NCBI RefSeq assembly: GCF_007833635.1
Contig: NZ_CP031125.1
Location: 558,001 to 622,000 of the forward strand
Length of the DNA stretch: 64,000 bases
Reading direction: 5' to 3'
DNA from: Candidatus Pelagibacter sp. FZCC0015
GTDB lineage: Bacteria > Pseudomonadota > Alphaproteobacteria > Pelagibacterales > Pelagibacteraceae
A program made the position numbers and the translations under genes. Every line of letters starts with the position of its first letter. Position 1 is the first letter of the stretch. The notes beneath the pieces are model-generated. The model was not told the DNA's origin, did no database searches, and worked only from the letters and a program-made list of their open reading frames with translations. Below are positions 18,075-27,257 of this stretch, in pieces.

Positions 18075-18455
18075 TTATTTTGATTTTTTTTTCTTTAGAC
18101 CCAATTTGTCACTATGTCTTAATCTTAAAACAACAATTGCTCCAGCGATTAATAAAATTGCAACCGCTTCATAAACAAGTGCAGTAGGATCCATTTCTTT
18201 ACCTTGCAAAATAATAAATCGCGCTAGTGCGGTAATTGCAATAAGAAGTGGAAGGGTAATACTTATAGATTGTTGGCTCCAAAAAACTCTTACCATTGCT
18301 AGAACTTCTAAATATAGAAACATCAATAATAAATCTGCTAGCGTAACTGATTGGTTAGTGAACATGTTTTTAATTTCAATCCCAACAGCAATAACCGTAC
18401 TGATTAAGATAATAACCATTAAAGCTAATTGTAAGTTTTTTGCTATCTTGTCCAT
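18075..18455 (-). CDS. PsiE-like (phosphate-starvation-inducible) membrane protein
   Basis: A 126-aa protein with four hydrophobic helices. LADLLLMFLYLEVLAMV and ITALARFIILQ are characteristic of the PsiE family (PF06146), and the C-terminus is basic (KLGLKKKKSK). The function is unknown; the E. coli namesake is induced by phosphate and carbon starvation. Its start overlaps the preceding stop by one base. Confidence 0.85.
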   Translation of the reverse strand: MDKIAKNLQLALMVIILISTVIAVGIEIKNMFTNQSVTLADLLLMFLYLEVLAMVRVFWSQQSISITLPLLIAITALARFIILQGKEMDPTALVYEAVAILLIAGAIVVLRLRHSDKLGLKKKKSK

Positions 18456-18913
18456 TATTTATCTTTACTAAATGGTAGCCATTTTTCAATTGCAGATTTT
18501 AACGGACCATCATATGGAATTGAATAAGAGTTTGGATTTGGGCTAGTTAAAACTTCAATTCCTTTTGAAAATACAAATATAAATACTATTACAAATACGA
18601 TGACCATAATTTTAAAAGGATCAAAATTTTTTGTTTGAAAAACACTAGCTGATTTTGCTTCTGCTTTATGAAATTGTTTAAAGGTCATGTAGACAGCAAA
18701 TATTAAACCAATATGAGCTAAAAAAAGTCCAGCCCATCCAAATGCAAAAGTTGTGTACGAAAAAATATATAAACTAAAAACTGTGGTCCAAATAAAACTT
18801 AAAACTAATAAAATTTGAAGTCTAACTGTTTTAGGGAGTGCACGCAGATCATTTTTACTATCATCAAATAAAATATTTGCAGCATCTTTCATCCAGTTCT
18901 TTATTGATTCCAT
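18455..18913 (-). CDS. Membrane protein of unknown function, 152 aa
   Basis: Three hydrophobic segments are visible (about residues 32-53, 58-78 and 101-120), preceded by an amphipathic N-terminus and followed by a soluble tail ending WLPFSKDK. I do not recognise the family. One-base coupling to the PsiE-like gene suggests a shared membrane role. Confidence 0.7.
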   Translation of the reverse strand: MESIKNWMKDAANILFDDSKNDLRALPKTVRLQILLVLSFIWTTVFSLYIFSYTTFAFGWAGLFLAHIGLIFAVYMTFKQFHKAEAKSASVFQTKNFDPFKIMVIVFVIVFIFVFSKGIEVLTSPNPNSYSIPYDGPLKSAIEKWLPFSKDK

Positions 18914-18970
18914 ATGATAAGGATATAATTTTTGGTGATTTAAACAAATGTTAATTTGTCCTAAACCTAC

Positions 18971-20158
18971 CTATGAACGAAGCTTTTTTTTGTGAAAATT
19001 GATAAATCTTTCAACATTAGATTTATTAAATGACTTATTTTCTTCAAATGAAACCTTCTTCATTGAATAAGCACTGCTATTAGTAACTCTTGATTGAATT
19101 GTAATATTTCCTTTATACAATTTAAGCTTAACTGAGCCATTAACTTTACTTCTTTTTAGATCTACAATTTTTTGAAGTTTAAATCTTTCTTTTGAATACC
19201 AATAACCATTATAAATTAATTCAGCATATCTAGACATTACTTGATCTTTTTTATGCATAGTTTCTTTATCTAAAGTAACAGACTCAATTGCTCGATGAGC
19301 ATTAATTAAAAGGGTTCCACCAGGTGTCTCATATACACCTCTAGATTTGATACCTAAAAATCTATTCTCTACCAAGTCAACTCTTCCAATTCCATTTTTA
19401 CCTGCTAGGTCATTTAACTTTGTTAATAATTTAGCTGGAGAAATTTTTTTTCCGTTAATTCCAAAAGGATTACCATTTTTAAAATTGATAGTAACAAACG
19501 ACGGTTTGTTAGGCGCCTTTTCTGGAGAAACTGTTCGTTGAAAAATAAATTCTGGTGCAGAATTTTTTGGATTTTCTAAAACCTTACCTTCAGTTGACGT
19601 ATGAAATAAATTGTCATCCACAGAAAAAGGAGGTGCACCTTTTTTATCTTTAGGAATAGCTATGCCATGTTTCTTTGCATAATTAATTAAGTCTGTTCTA
19701 GATTTTAGTTTCCAAATTCTCCACGGAGCTATGATTTTAATTTTAGGACCAAAATAATGATAACCTAATTCAAACCTAACTTGGTCATTGCCTTTACCAG
19801 TTGCTCCATGTGAAACTGCATAAGCCTTAAATTTTTTAGCTACTCTTATTTGATCTTTTGCAATTAGAGGTCTTGCTATTGATGTCCCTAATAAATAAAC
19901 ACCCTCATAGATCGCATGTCCTCTGATCATAGGATAAACGTAGTCCTTAACAAAAATATCTTTTAAGTCTTTAATAATTATATTTTTAACACCAAATTTT
20001 TTTGCATTAGTTATAATTTTTTTTCTATCAATTTCCTGACCTACATCTGCTGTATAACAAATTACATCTGCATCATAATTTTCTTGAAGCCATTTTAAAA
20101 TTATAGAGGTGTCGAGTCCTCCAGAATAAGCTAGAACAATTTTCTTTTTTGATTTCAT
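18971..20158 (-). CDS. argG: Argininosuccinate synthase
   Basis: Joins citrulline and aspartate using ATP, the penultimate step of arginine synthesis. Start VLAYSGGLDTSIILKWL is the PP-loop; SHGATGKGNDQVRFELGY, ENPKNSAPE, RVDLVENRFLGIKSRGVYETPGGT are the expected later motifs (the last spans residues around 265-290). The length of 395 aa is normal. It is 5 bases downstream of the IalB-like gene. Confidence 0.97.
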   Translation of the reverse strand: MKSKKKIVLAYSGGLDTSIILKWLQENYDADVICYTADVGQEIDRKKIITNAKKFGVKNIIIKDLKDIFVKDYVYPMIRGHAIYEGVYLLGTSIARPLIAKDQIRVAKKFKAYAVSHGATGKGNDQVRFELGYHYFGPKIKIIAPWRIWKLKSRTDLINYAKKHGIAIPKDKKGAPPFSVDDNLFHTSTEGKVLENPKNSAPEFIFQRTVSPEKAPNKPSFVTINFKNGNPFGINGKKISPAKLLTKLNDLAGKNGIGRVDLVENRFLGIKSRGVYETPGGTLLINAHRAIESVTLDKETMHKKDQVMSRYAELIYNGYWYSKERFKLQKIVDLKRSKVNGSVKLKLYKGNITIQSRVTNSSAYSMKKVSFEENKSFNKSNVERFINFHKKKLRS

Positions 20159-20162
20159 TGAA

Positions 20163-20675
20163 TTAACTACAAGCTTTTCTTGAAGCGTTATAAGCTTTAG
20201 TAAATCCTAGCAATGAGTAATGATCAATTGTTTGAGAACCTTGTTGATTGTATCCTGTAATCATAATTCTAGATCCTTTTCTCATTTGTTTGATCATTTT
20301 TAGTTCAATCTTATTGTCAGCAATCCATGCAAAACCTTGTTCTTTAATATCAAATTTAAATTTGTTTTTTCCTGAAGCAGCTGTTACGGAATTATTTTTG
20401 TTGAATTCATAACCCGGGGTAACACTTACTTCATTTTTTATATTGTCGTTTGGTCTAAATGCTACAAATAATTTTGCATCTCTTTTATTAGTTTTGGGTG
20501 CTTGTAAAATAGGTAAAGATTGCGCAAAGCATACTTTACCGTCAGTATCCATAACGACCATTGCCTCCCAATCTTTATATTTACCAATTTTTTTAATTTC
20601 CTGAGCTGAAACTTGAGCAACACCACTTATAAAAAATATTCCTAACAATATTATAATTTTTTTAATTATGGACAT
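20163..20675 (-). CDS. Invasion-associated locus B (IalB) family periplasmic protein
   Basis: A 170-aa secreted protein with a signal peptide (hydrophobic IIILLGIFFISG, cleavage after VSAQ or nearby). IGKYKDWEAMV, VCFAQSLP and the two-Cys arrangement near the start and end match IalB proteins common in alphaproteobacteria; their role is unclear. It overlaps the aldo/keto reductase gene by 10 bases. Confidence 0.85.
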   Translation of the reverse strand: MSIIKKIIILLGIFFISGVAQVSAQEIKKIGKYKDWEAMVVMDTDGKVCFAQSLPILQAPKTNKRDAKLFVAFRPNDNIKNEVSVTPGYEFNKNNSVTAASGKNKFKFDIKEQGFAWIADNKIELKMIKQMRKGSRIMITGYNQQGSQTIDHYSLLGFTKAYNASRKACS

Positions 20676-21700
20676 GGATTTGGATAAATTGTTTGTATGT
20701 GGTTAATTTCTTTAATGACATCATCAGATAAGTTTACATTTACACTTTCTATATTTGTTTTCAACTGCTCCATTGTAGTTGCTCCAATTATTACACTAGT
20801 CATAAAGTCTTGTATTTCACAAAATTTAATAGACATTTGACTCATATCTAGATTAAATTTTTCACTAATTTTATAATAGTGCTCAACGGCATCCTCTGTA
20901 TTTGGCTTTCTATACCTTGTCCAGAAATCAAAATCTCTCTCCATTCTTGATCCTTTAGGAAAATTTTTATTTCTATATTTTCCACTTAAATATCCACTCG
21001 CAAGTGGAGAGTAAGCCAAGCAGCCAATATTTTCTCGTATAGAAACTTCAGCTAATCCAACTTCGTAAGATCTGTTTAATAAGCTATAAGGATTTTGAAT
21101 TGACATCATTCTTGGTAATTTTTTGTCTTTAGATAATTGGAGATAATTTAAAACTCCCCACGGGGTTTCATTTGACAAACCAACATATCTTATTTTTCCC
21201 TGATCAATATATTTATTTAATTCTGCAAGAACGTCTTCAAATTTATTCCATTCGTTTTCTTTATGAACATAACCAAGTCTTCCAAAATTATTTACATTTC
21301 TTTCTGGCCAATGAAGTTGATATAAATCTATGTAATCAGTTTTAAGTCTTTTAAGACTGTCATTTATAGCAGATTCTAAATTTGGACCTCTAAAACTATT
21401 TTCTCCACTTCTTAAATAATCTCTTGCTGGGCCAGCAACTTTTGTTGCAAGAATGACTTTGTCTCTTTTCTTTGTTTTTTCAAACCAGTTCCCAATAATT
21501 TCTTCTGTATCACCGTAGGTTTCTTTTCTCGGAGGTACTGCATATAATTCTGCTGTGTCCCAAAAGTTTACTCCTTGATCTAAAGCAAAATCCATTTGTT
21601 CAAATGCTTCAAGCTCAGTATTTTGCTCTCCCCACGTCATAGTACCGAGACAAATTGTACTTACTTTAATATTGGTATTACCTAAATTTTTGTAATTCAT
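20666..21700 (-). CDS. Aldo/keto reductase (Tas-like)
   Basis: NADPH-dependent reductase of 344 aa. Catalytic tetrad elements are visible: Asp and Tyr in NFWDTAELYAVPP, Lys in ILATKVAG, His in YQLHWPERNV. LCLGTMTWGEQN and SVIIGATTMEQLKTNI are typical of the Tas/YajO branch. It is first in the run with the IalB-like gene and argG. The substrate is unknown. Confidence 0.93.
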   Translation of the reverse strand: MNYKNLGNTNIKVSTICLGTMTWGEQNTELEAFEQMDFALDQGVNFWDTAELYAVPPRKETYGDTEEIIGNWFEKTKKRDKVILATKVAGPARDYLRSGENSFRGPNLESAINDSLKRLKTDYIDLYQLHWPERNVNNFGRLGYVHKENEWNKFEDVLAELNKYIDQGKIRYVGLSNETPWGVLNYLQLSKDKKLPRMMSIQNPYSLLNRSYEVGLAEVSIRENIGCLAYSPLASGYLSGKYRNKNFPKGSRMERDFDFWTRYRKPNTEDAVEHYYKISEKFNLDMSQMSIKFCEIQDFMTSVIIGATTMEQLKTNIESVNVNLSDDVIKEINHIQTIYPNPCP

Positions 21701-21742
21701 TTGAAATATTAAGTTAAAATTTTGTTAATCTTTTAAGGTATC

Positions 21743-21770
21743 TTGAATAATTAGTAAAAGAATATATATA
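21743..21770 (+). promoter_or_regulatory. Candidate promoter for the BI-1 gene
   Basis: TTGAAT (21743-21748) and TATATA (21765-21770) are spaced by 16 bases and lie 11 bases before the ATG at 21781, in the gap after the divergent aldo/keto reductase. The match is good for the -35 and fair for the -10, but AT-rich background makes chance matches common. Confidence 0.35.
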
Positions 21771-21779
21771 TTACTTATT

Positions 21780-22541
21780 ATGAAATTTGATAAAAACGGA
21801 ATACTAAATAGAGCAAAAGCAGCACAACAAACAGCTGCTGTAATGGATGAAGGCTTAAGAGCCTACATGCTAAAAGTTTATAATTACATGGCAACAGGTA
21901 TATTGCTAACTGGCATAGTAGCATTATTAACTTTCAAAATGTCTGTTGTTACTAACGATGCGGGTTCAATCGTTGGTTTAACGCAGATGGGGAATGCAAT
22001 TTATTTATCAGGTCTTAAGTGGCTTGTAATGTTAGCTCCTCTAGGTATCGTTTTTTACATGAGTTTTGGAATTAATAAGATGAGTGCATCAAAAGCACAA
22101 ACAACGTTTTGGGTTTTCGCAGCTTTAATGGGTCTATCTTTATCTTCAATCTTATTAGTTTACACTGGAATGAGTGTGACAAGAGTTTTCTTCATTACAT
22201 CTGCAACATTTGGAGCGATGAGTATCTATGGATATACAACTAAAAGAGATCTTACAAAGTTTGGATCTTTTTTAATGATGGGTCTAATTGGAATAATTAT
22301 AGCTTCAATTGTTAATATCTTTATGAAATCTTCTATGATGTATTTTGTGATTTCAATTCTAGGTGTTTTAATATTTGTTGGTTTAACAGCTTATGACACT
22401 CAAAAAATCAAAAATATGTATGTTGCCTCAGACTCAGGTGAGTTAATGGGCAAGAAAGCTGTAATGGGCGCTTTAACTTTATATCTAGATTTTATCAATC
22501 TATTTATAATGTTGTTAAGATTATTTGGGCAAAGAAGATAA
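21780..22541 (+). CDS. Bax inhibitor-1 (TMBIM/YbhL) family membrane protein
   Basis: A 253-aa protein with seven hydrophobic segments after a soluble N-terminus of about 30 residues. LRAYMLKVYNYMATGILLTG and the end ALTLYLDFINLFIMLLRLFG (residues 229-248) are family hallmarks, including the Asp residues of the proposed pH-sensing diad (one in LTAYDTQKI, one in LYLDFIN). The bacterial role is uncertain; relatives are calcium leak channels or partners of FtsH. Confidence 0.93.
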   Translation: MKFDKNGILNRAKAAQQTAAVMDEGLRAYMLKVYNYMATGILLTGIVALLTFKMSVVTNDAGSIVGLTQMGNAIYLSGLKWLVMLAPLGIVFYMSFGINKMSASKAQTTFWVFAALMGLSLSSILLVYTGMSVTRVFFITSATFGAMSIYGYTTKRDLTKFGSFLMMGLIGIIIASIVNIFMKSSMMYFVISILGVLIFVGLTAYDTQKIKNMYVASDSGELMGKKAVMGALTLYLDFINLFIMLLRLFGQRR

Positions 22542-22543
22542 TT

Positions 22544-22891
22544 TTATTTTTGAAGTTTCTTCCAGTTAGTATTTTTTAATAAAATTCTAAGATCGTGAGA
22601 ATTTTTTAATATTTTACCACTTGTATCAGTAATCAAGTATTTAAGATTTTTATTTCTAGGTTTAAAATTTTTGCAAATTTTATAAAGAGCATTTTCGGTA
22701 GCATTTCTAAAAACACTAAAACCCACTTGTTTACTTGAAATACTTAAACCGTAATCTTTCCAAGAACCTTCAGAAACCATCTTAGCATATAAGTCTAATA
22801 TAATTTTTAGCTCATCTTTTTCAAAAAAATGTTTTTCTTCTATTTTATTAAGAGGATTATTTACTACTAATTTTAAATTACTACGCATCAA
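22544..22891 (-). CDS. DUF2794 family protein
   Basis: A 115-aa soluble protein with FEKDELKIILDLYAKMVSEG, WKDYGLSIS and FSVFRNATENALYKI, the pattern of alphaproteobacterial DUF2794. The function is unknown. It overlaps the end of yciB by 11 bases and converges on the BI-1 gene. Confidence 0.8.
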   Translation of the reverse strand: MMRSNLKLVVNNPLNKIEEKHFFEKDELKIILDLYAKMVSEGSWKDYGLSISSKQVGFSVFRNATENALYKICKNFKPRNKNLKYLITDTSGKILKNSHDLRILLKNTNWKKLQK

Positions 22892-23435
22892 TCTTATGTT
22901 TATTAATTAAAGGGATTTGAAATCCTGTAAAAATTATTGTTATTGGAAGCATTCCCCACACTTTAAAATTAACCCAAAATTCTTCTGTTTGAGTTCTCCA
23001 AACAATTTCATTTAATAAAGCAAGACCAAAGAAAAAATACATCCATCGTTTATTTAGAATTTCCCACCCAAAATCAGTAAGAGGAATAGATTTACCCATA
23101 ATTTTTTTTAGAATAGGTTCATTGGTAAAATATTTCCCAAAAAATAATGCAAGAGCAAACATAATATTAATGATAGTTGGTTTTACATAAATAAATATAG
23201 GATCATTAAAGTAGATTGTTAATCCACCAAAAAAAGTTATTAAAATTCCACTTACTAAAGGCATTGGAGGAATTTTTTTTTCAAAGAACCAAACTACTGC
23301 TAATGCAACTAAAGTTGCAACTATCAGTGGAGGTATTGCTACTGATAAATTTTTACCACTATTGTAATAATAGAAAAAAAATATTGCTAAAGGACCGAAA
23401 TCAGTAACAAATTTTAAAAAAGTTTTATTCACCAA
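22881..23435 (-). CDS. yciB: Septation/intracellular septation protein A (YciB/IspZ)
   Basis: A 184-aa inner-membrane protein with about five helices. TDFGPLAIFFFYYY, FGGLTIYFNDPIFIYVKPTIIN (positions about 70-91), WEILNKRWMYFF and LNEIVWRT are diagnostic. YciB contributes to envelope integrity and septation. It is in one minus-strand unit with the DUF2794 gene. Confidence 0.92.
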   Translation of the reverse strand: MVNKTFLKFVTDFGPLAIFFFYYYNSGKNLSVAIPPLIVATLVALAVVWFFEKKIPPMPLVSGILITFFGGLTIYFNDPIFIYVKPTIINIMFALALFFGKYFTNEPILKKIMGKSIPLTDFGWEILNKRWMYFFFGLALLNEIVWRTQTEEFWVNFKVWGMLPITIIFTGFQIPLINKHKIDA

Positions 23436-23519
23436 AAAGATATTAACATATTTGCCACATCACAAAACATTTATATTTTTAGCATTGATTTTTATTTCTA
23501 AATACCCATACTAAGATCA

Positions 23520-23840
23520 ATGCCAGTTCAAAAAGCTAAATTTTCAATTGGAGACATCGTAAAGCATAAACACTTTGAATTTAGAGGTGTAATTTATGAT
23601 GTTGATTTTGAATTTAATAATTCTGAAGAATGGTATCAATCTATTCCAAAAAATGTGAGACCAAGAAAAGATCAACCATTTTATCACCTATTAGCAGAAA
23701 ATGATGAGATAACTTATGAAGCTTATGTTTCTGAGCAAAACTTGCTGATGGATGACTCTGATGAACCAATAAAACACCCTTTAATTGAAGAGATTTTTTC
23801 GGGAAAAAAAGGGTCTAGTTATTTCAAGCTTTCTAATTAA
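23520..23840 (+). CDS. hspQ: Heat shock protein HspQ
   Basis: A 106-aa protein of the HspQ/YccV (hemimethylated-DNA-binding YccV-like) family: FSIGDIVKHKHFEFRGVIYDVD, then PFYHLLAE and TYEAYVSEQNL. In enterobacteria HspQ is a specificity factor for Lon; that role here is inferred. A plausible promoter (TTGATT, 17 bases, ATACTA) precedes it. A long RNA hairpin lies downstream before ccmC. Confidence 0.9.
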   Translation: MPVQKAKFSIGDIVKHKHFEFRGVIYDVDFEFNNSEEWYQSIPKNVRPRKDQPFYHLLAENDEITYEAYVSEQNLLMDDSDEPIKHPLIEEIFSGKKGSSYFKLSN

Positions 23841-23891
23841 GGCAACCATCATTCAACCACATTTAGCTCAAATCTAGGCCATACAAATTAG

Positions 23892-23989
23892 CTATATTTT
23901 TAGTATCTTCTGGTCAAGAGTGTTAAAAGTTAATTTCAATCTTATTATCTCCCCTCTGCATTCTTGATCAGAAAACTATTTCATAATAG
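23892..23989 (+). ncRNA. Unassigned structured RNA element between hspQ and ccmC
   Basis: TTCTGGTCAAGAGTG (23908-23922) pairs with CATTCTTGATCAGAA (23959-23973): 13 Watson-Crick pairs plus two G-U pairs when read as plus-strand RNA (on the other strand these would be A-C mismatches). A lower stem can extend it: TAGT 23901-23904 with ACTA 23975-23978, and CTAT 23892-23895 with ATAG 23986-23989. The 36-base loop and lack of a T-run argue against a terminator. It could be a ccm leader, an hspQ 3' end or an independent small RNA. Confidence 0.5.
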
Positions 23990-24019
23990 AAATCACCAAA
24001 AAAAATTCTAAATTAAAAT

Positions 24020-24727
24020 ATGTTTAAACTTTTTGAACCTAACAAGATTTTCAAAATCACTTCAAAAGCACCTAAGTACGTTTTATTTTTGTTTATTGTT
24101 GTATTAAGTGTTGGTTTAGTTGAAGCATTAGTTATATCTCCTGAAGATTACAAACAAAGTGATGCAGTTAGGATTATGTATGTTCACGTTCCTGCCGCTT
24201 GGATTTCACTTGGAATATTTTCTTCTATAACTTTGTTATCTATTTGTGGTTTTGTATTTAGAAACAAAAACTTTTTTTTAATTTCTAAAAGTTTAGCTCC
24301 TTCGGGATTTGTTTTTAATATTATAGCTTTAGTTACAGGATCAGTTTGGGGAAAACCAACTTGGGGAACATGGTGGGCTTGGGATGCAAGAATTACTTCA
24401 ATGTTAATATTAGCTTTGTTCTATGCAATGTATTTAATTGTATGGAGAATTTATGATAAGGAAGAAAAAGTCTATAAGATTTCAACTTTTATAACTATTT
24501 TAGGAATTATTAATGTTCCAATTATAAAGTACTCAGTCGATTGGTGGAACACACTCCATCAACCTGCATCTATTAATATTTTGTCAAAAAGCTCAATTCA
24601 TTCATCAATGCTTTACCCATTATTGATAATGACTGCGGCATTTGCTCTTTTTTCATTGTTAATTTTCTTAATGAAATATAATACAGAACTGATAAAAATT
24701 AAAAATAAAGGCTTAGATAGATTATGA
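24020..24727 (+). CDS. ccmC: Haem exporter permease CcmC
   Basis: Presents haem to CcmE in system I cytochrome c maturation. The 235-aa membrane protein has six helices and the tryptophan-rich WWD motif: WGKPTWGTWWAWDARIT, with flanking His in MYVHVPAAW and STIHSSMLYP-like SSIHSSMLY. It is the first gene of the ccmCDEFGH run; ccmA and ccmB are not in the window. Confidence 0.96.
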   Translation: MFKLFEPNKIFKITSKAPKYVLFLFIVVLSVGLVEALVISPEDYKQSDAVRIMYVHVPAAWISLGIFSSITLLSICGFVFRNKNFFLISKSLAPSGFVFNIIALVTGSVWGKPTWGTWWAWDARITSMLILALFYAMYLIVWRIYDKEEKVYKISTFITILGIINVPIIKYSVDWWNTLHQPASINILSKSSIHSSMLYPLLIMTAAFALFSLLIFLMKYNTELIKIKNKGLDRL

Positions 24728-24951
24728 TAAATGAATTACTTTTTATGAATGGATATGCGGTGTACGTGTTATCTGCTTTTAGCTTTACCTTATTAAGTTT
24801 CCTAGGTTTATATTTGGTAACTAAAATGCAATTTGTTAAAGAACAAAACAAATTTGTTGCTAAATTTGGATCACTTACTGCTGAGCAAGCTAATTCTGCA
24901 AAATCACAAAGAATAAATAAAGAAATTTTAGCAAACGTAACAAATAATTAA
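24724..24951 (+). CDS. ccmD: Haem exporter protein CcmD
   Basis: A 75-aa protein with a single helix (about residues 10-33) preceded by FMNGYAVYVLSAFSF, where the conserved Tyr of CcmD lies. CcmD helps release holo-CcmE from CcmABC. It overlaps ccmC by 4 bases. It is identified mainly by position, size and this motif. Confidence 0.85.
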   Translation: MINELLFMNGYAVYVLSAFSFTLLSFLGLYLVTKMQFVKEQNKFVAKFGSLTAEQANSAKSQRINKEILANVTNN

Positions 24952-24961
24952 CTTTTAAACC

Positions 24962-25381
24962 ATGTATGGTCGAAAAGTTAAATTAAGATTTCTGTTTGTA
25001 GTAATAATCTTAATTACTTTAATCCTAACAACATTTTTGATTTTAAAATCATTAGAGGAAAATGTTGTATATTTTCAATCTCCTTCTGAAATAAAATCAC
25101 TTTCTGAAATAGATAAAAGTAAAATGAGAGTTGGAGGAATGGTTAAAAAAGACTCTATTTCCATAAGTTCAAATGAAGTTAATTTTATAATTACAGACTT
25201 TAAAAATGAAATAAATGTTACTTACTCAGGAGCAGTACCAAATTTATTTGCTGAAGGAAAAGGGGTTGTTGCAGAAGGTTTTTTGAAAGATAGAAACTTT
25301 TTCTCTGCAACAAAAATTTTAGCTAAGCATGATGAAAATTATATGCCACCGGAAGTAAAAGAAGCATTAGGAGAAAAATAA
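24962..25381 (+). CDS. ccmE: Cytochrome c maturation haem chaperone CcmE
   Basis: A 139-aa membrane-anchored periplasmic haem chaperone. It has one N-terminal helix, the OB-fold segment [31 protein letters not shown] and the haem-attachment [12 protein letters not shown], whose His binds haem covalently. Confidence 0.96.
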   Translation: MYGRKVKLRFLFVVIILITLILTTFLILKSLEENVVYFQSPSEIKSLSEIDKSKMRVGGMVKKDSISISSNEVNFIITDFKNEINVTYSGAVPNLFAEGKGVVAEGFLKDRNFFSATKILAKHDENYMPPEVKEALGEK

Positions 25382-25382
25382 A

Positions 25383-27257
25383 TTGATCTATAGTCTTATT
25401 GGATATTATTCATTAGTAATAGGATTAATTATTGGATTATCATTATTTTATTTTTCATATAAAAATTTTAACAACTCAGATATATTAGATATCAAAATAT
25501 TATCATTTACATTTTTACAATTATTTTTTGTTGTTATTAGTTTTTTGAGTTTGATTTTTTCTTTTGTTATTTCGGATTTTAGTAATGAAACAGTATTTAA
25601 TAATTCTCACACTACCAAACCATTATTTTATAAAATAAGTGGAACTTGGGGGAATCATGAAGGTAGTTTATTATTATGGTTACTTGTTTTAACTTTATTT
25701 ATTTTCTTATTTTTAATAAGGACAAAAAATCAACCAGTAAAATACAAAATTTTAACTCTAGTTTTTCAACAAATAATAATAGTTGGTTTCTTTTTATTTT
25801 TAATCAAAACATCAAATCCATTTAATTATATTTTTCCAATACCTACTGAAGGTCTTGGATTAAACCCAATTTTACAAGACCCTGCTTTAGCGATTCATCC
25901 ACCTGTTTTATATTTAGGTTATGTTGGTTCTTCAATTATTTTTTCATCTGTTTTGGCAGCAACAAGTTTAAAAATTATTTCTACTAGTTGGGCATCCCAT
26001 ATAAAAAATTGGATTTTAATTTCATGGATATTTTTGACTATGGGAATACTGCTTGGATCAATTTGGGCTTATTACGAATTGGGCTGGGGAGGTTTTTGGT
26101 TTTGGGATCCAGTTGAGAATGTTTCTCTAATGCCGTGGCTTGCATTAACCACTCTTTTGCATTGTATTTTAGTATTAGAAAAAAAATCTATTTTAACTTC
26201 ATGGGTAATAATTCTTTCTATTACAACATTTACATTGAGCATGTGTGGAACATTTTTAGTAAGATCGGGAATATTAAATTCAGTTCATACATTTGCTAAT
26301 GATCCCGAAAGAGGTTTATTTATTCTTGTTTTTCTATTCATTTTGATTTTTTTATCTATTTTAATTTTTTTCTTTTTTCATAAAGATAATGACACAAAAT
26401 CTTATAGTTTTTTTTGGTTCAGCAAAGAAACTTCAATATTAATTAATAACTGGTTTATGATGTATTTTTTATCAGTTGTATTAATAGGTACCGTTTATCC
26501 AATTTTTTTAGATGTAATTTCTTCTCAAAAGATATCTGTCGGACCACCATTTTATCATAAATTGATAATTCCATTTTTAATTCCATTTTTACTTATGATG
26601 GCGATAGGTCCAAAATTAAAATGGATCAAATCTCAACTAGAAGATAAGATTTATTTAATTTCTTTTTTGATTATCTCAATTTTATTAGCATTTTTAGTAT
26701 TAAAAAATTTTAATCAAAATATTTTAATAAATACAATTTTGATATCGAGTGCACTTTATTTATTCTTTATGACGTTGAGAGATTTTTTTTCAAAAACATA
26801 TAAAAATATTTCACAAAACATTGCTCATTTTGGATTTAGTTTATTAATCTTAAGTATTTTATTTAATAATTTATTTGCAAGCGAAATTATAACAAATCTT
26901 AAGGTTGGTGAAACTTTTGAAAATTCGAAAACTAAGATAGTTTTTGAAAGTGTTGATCAGAAAAAAGAAAAAAATTATAATGCTATTATTGCAAATTTTT
27001 CAATAAGTAATTCAAATGGTGAAGAGGATAGATTTTCGCCAGAGCTGAGAATTTATAATCAACCTGTCATTGCTACAAGTGAAGCTGATATTAAAACAAC
27101 ACTTATGTCAGATAAATTTATTGTAATTAATCTGGTTCAAAATCAAGATTTTTTCAACGTAAGATACCAAGTTAAACCATTTATGCTATGGATCTGGTTA
27201 TCAGTAATTCTAATATCTTTTGGGGGCATTGTCAGTTTTTTACAAAAAAAATCATGA
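25383..27257 (+). CDS. ccmF: Cytochrome c haem lyase subunit CcmF
   Basis: Attaches haem to apocytochrome c with CcmH. The 624-aa protein has many helices, with GTWGNHEGSLLLW, PPVLYLGYVG, and the WWD-type GGFWFWDPVENVSLMPW. The start is TTG at 25383: AGGAG lies 9 bases before it, and the reading begins MIYSLIGYYSLVIGL as expected. The stop overlaps ccmG by 4 bases. Confidence 0.96.
   Translation: MIYSLIGYYSLVIGLIIGLSLFYFSYKNFNNSDILDIKILSFTFLQLFFVVISFLSLIFSFVISDFSNETVFNNSHTTKPLFYKISGTWGNHEGSLLLWLLVLTLFIFLFLIRTKNQPVKYKILTLVFQQIIIVGFFLFLIKTSNPFNYIFPIPTEGLGLNPILQDPALAIHPPVLYLGYVGSSIIFSSVLAATSLKIISTSWASHIKNWILISWIFLTMGILLGSIWAYYELGWGGFWFWDPVENVSLMPWLALTTLLHCILVLEKKSILTSWVIILSITTFTLSMCGTFLVRSGILNSVHTFANDPERGLFILVFLFILIFLSILIFFFFHKDNDTKSYSFFWFSKETSILINNWFMMYFLSVVLIGTVYPIFLDVISSQKISVGPPFYHKLIIPFLIPFLLMMAIGPKLKWIKSQLEDKIYLISFLIISILLAFLVLKNFNQNILINTILISSALYLFFMTLRDFFSKTYKNISQNIAHFGFSLLILSILFNNLFASEIITNLKVGETFENSKTKIVFESVDQKKEKNYNAIIANFSISNSNGEEDRFSPELRIYNQPVIATSEADIKTTLMSDKFIVINLVQNQDFFNVRYQVKPFMLWIWLSVILISFGGIVSFLQKKS

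Noticed and set aside
18944..18959. ACAAAT-GTTA-ATTTGT hairpin as a terminator
   Set aside because: Short, AT-only apart from two pairs, and without a T-run in either direction.
23892..23989. 6S RNA for the hspQ-ccmC hairpin
   Set aside because: The stem is present, but the large central bubble and typical length of 6S RNA could not be shown.
27188..27253. Upstream start for ccmG
   Set aside because: Lies deep within ccmF; the ATGA overlap at 27254 begins with the expected membrane anchor.
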